From the NCBI GenBank assembly GCA_050873965.1, contig JBNMJS010000092.1, positions 1 to 6,191 on the forward strand: 6,191 nucleotides of DNA, in the 5' to 3' direction. The notes beneath the pieces are model-generated. The model was not told where the DNA came from, ran no database searches, and worked only from the letters and a program-made list of their open reading frames with translations. Below, in pieces: positions 5,977-6,191 of the stretch (the stretch's first letter is position 1; every line of letters starts with the position of its first letter). The position numbers were made by a program, and so were the translations under genes. This DNA comes from UBA2883 sp050873965 (GTDB lineage Bacteria; Cyanobacteriota; Vampirovibrionia; Gastranaerophilales; Gastranaerophilaceae).

Positions 5977-6191
5977 GAAATTAATGTATCCACCAACTAA
6001 AACAAATATTTTAAATCTAAAAAGAACAGACCTTTTATTTTATAAACAACCTTCAACTGAAAACTATAAAGTTTTTAATCAAACAAAAGGTATTATTGGT
6101 GAATTTACTGTTGAAAAACGAAATGAAATGTTTATAAATAATTTATTTGTTACTTCAAGCAATAGAAGAAACAATTTAGGTACTCAAATAC
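5975..6191 (+). CDS. N-terminal part of a probable GNAT-like acetyltransferase (partial)
   Basis: Seventy-two codons are visible before the window ends, in one open frame from ATG 5975. The pattern fits the first half of a GNAT domain: a strand-rich start, GIIGEFTVEKRNEMFINNLFV as a beta hairpin, and then TSSNRRNNLGTQI, which lines up with the acetyl-CoA pyrophosphate loop 'V...yR..GiGt.L'. The first glycine of the (Q/R)xxGx(G/A) motif is Asn and only the second is kept, so the assignment is tentative. Such enzymes acetylate amines on small molecules or proteins; no substrate can be suggested. There is no Shine-Dalgarno upstream. A TAAAAT at 5963-5968 would place a transcription start at about the ATG, and a second in-frame ATG lies at 5984. 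The gene is 71 bp after the HNH-like stop on the same strand and could be cotranscribed with it, since no clear terminator separates them. Confidence 0.5.
   Translation, partial: MKLMYPPTKTNILNLKRTDLLFYKQPSTENYKVFNQTKGIIGEFTVEKRNEMFINNLFVTSSNRRNNLGTQI

Noticed and set aside
5975..6191. Toxin-antitoxin pair of the HNH-like nuclease with the downstream gene
   Set aside because: The downstream frame looks GNAT-like rather than like an immunity protein, is incomplete, and is separated by 71 bp with no coupling signal.

Overview
The window is very AT-rich and compact, with stops that are mostly TAA, coding on both strands and intergenic gaps mostly under 180 bp. It suggests a host-associated or anaerobic low-GC bacterium. 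Three things fit an uncultured Melainabacteria/Gastranaerophilales-type genome: the mix of genes with strong Shine-Dalgarno (SD) sites and genes with none, the very compact lipoamide dehydrogenase, and the Asn-rich 'INFTS' leader on the unknown nuclease-like protein. That placement is an impression from sequence style, not a demonstrated assignment.

Layout. (1) 3-125 (+) is the last 40 codons of a gene ending like an HD-GYP phosphodiesterase. (2) 146-178 is a strong bidirectional terminator, shared with the convergent gene at 196-1698 (-), a sodium:alanine/glycine symporter of the AGCS family. (3) 1699-1873 is a divergent promoter region. It holds an extended -10 for the symporter, with a perfect 15-bp palindrome just past the predicted start site, and tandem TATAAT boxes for the rightward operon. 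(4) 1874-3978 (+) is a two-gene operon: a short dihydrolipoyl dehydrogenase, overlapping by ATGA with lipoyl synthase LipA. (5) 3979-4470 (-) is a ProX/YbaK-type trans-editing deacylase whose stop codon abuts the lipA stop directly. (6) 4471-4562 is a second divergent region, with a 13-bp palindrome and a 47-nt run without G. (7) 4563-5903 (+) is an unrecognised 446-aa protein whose C-terminal part carries an H-N-N version of the HNH nuclease motif. (8) 5975 to the window end (+) is the start of a probable GNAT-type acetyltransferase.

How they fit together. lpdA and lipA form a clear pair: LipA makes the lipoyl cofactor and Lpd re-oxidises it on lipoyl-dependent complexes. The symporter and ProX are unlinked housekeeping functions (amino-acid uptake, and hydrolysis of mischarged tRNA-Pro). 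The HNH-like gene is the least explained item. No defence operon, CRISPR array, tRNA, rRNA, transposase or attachment site was seen. No gene-free stretch exceeds 300 bases.
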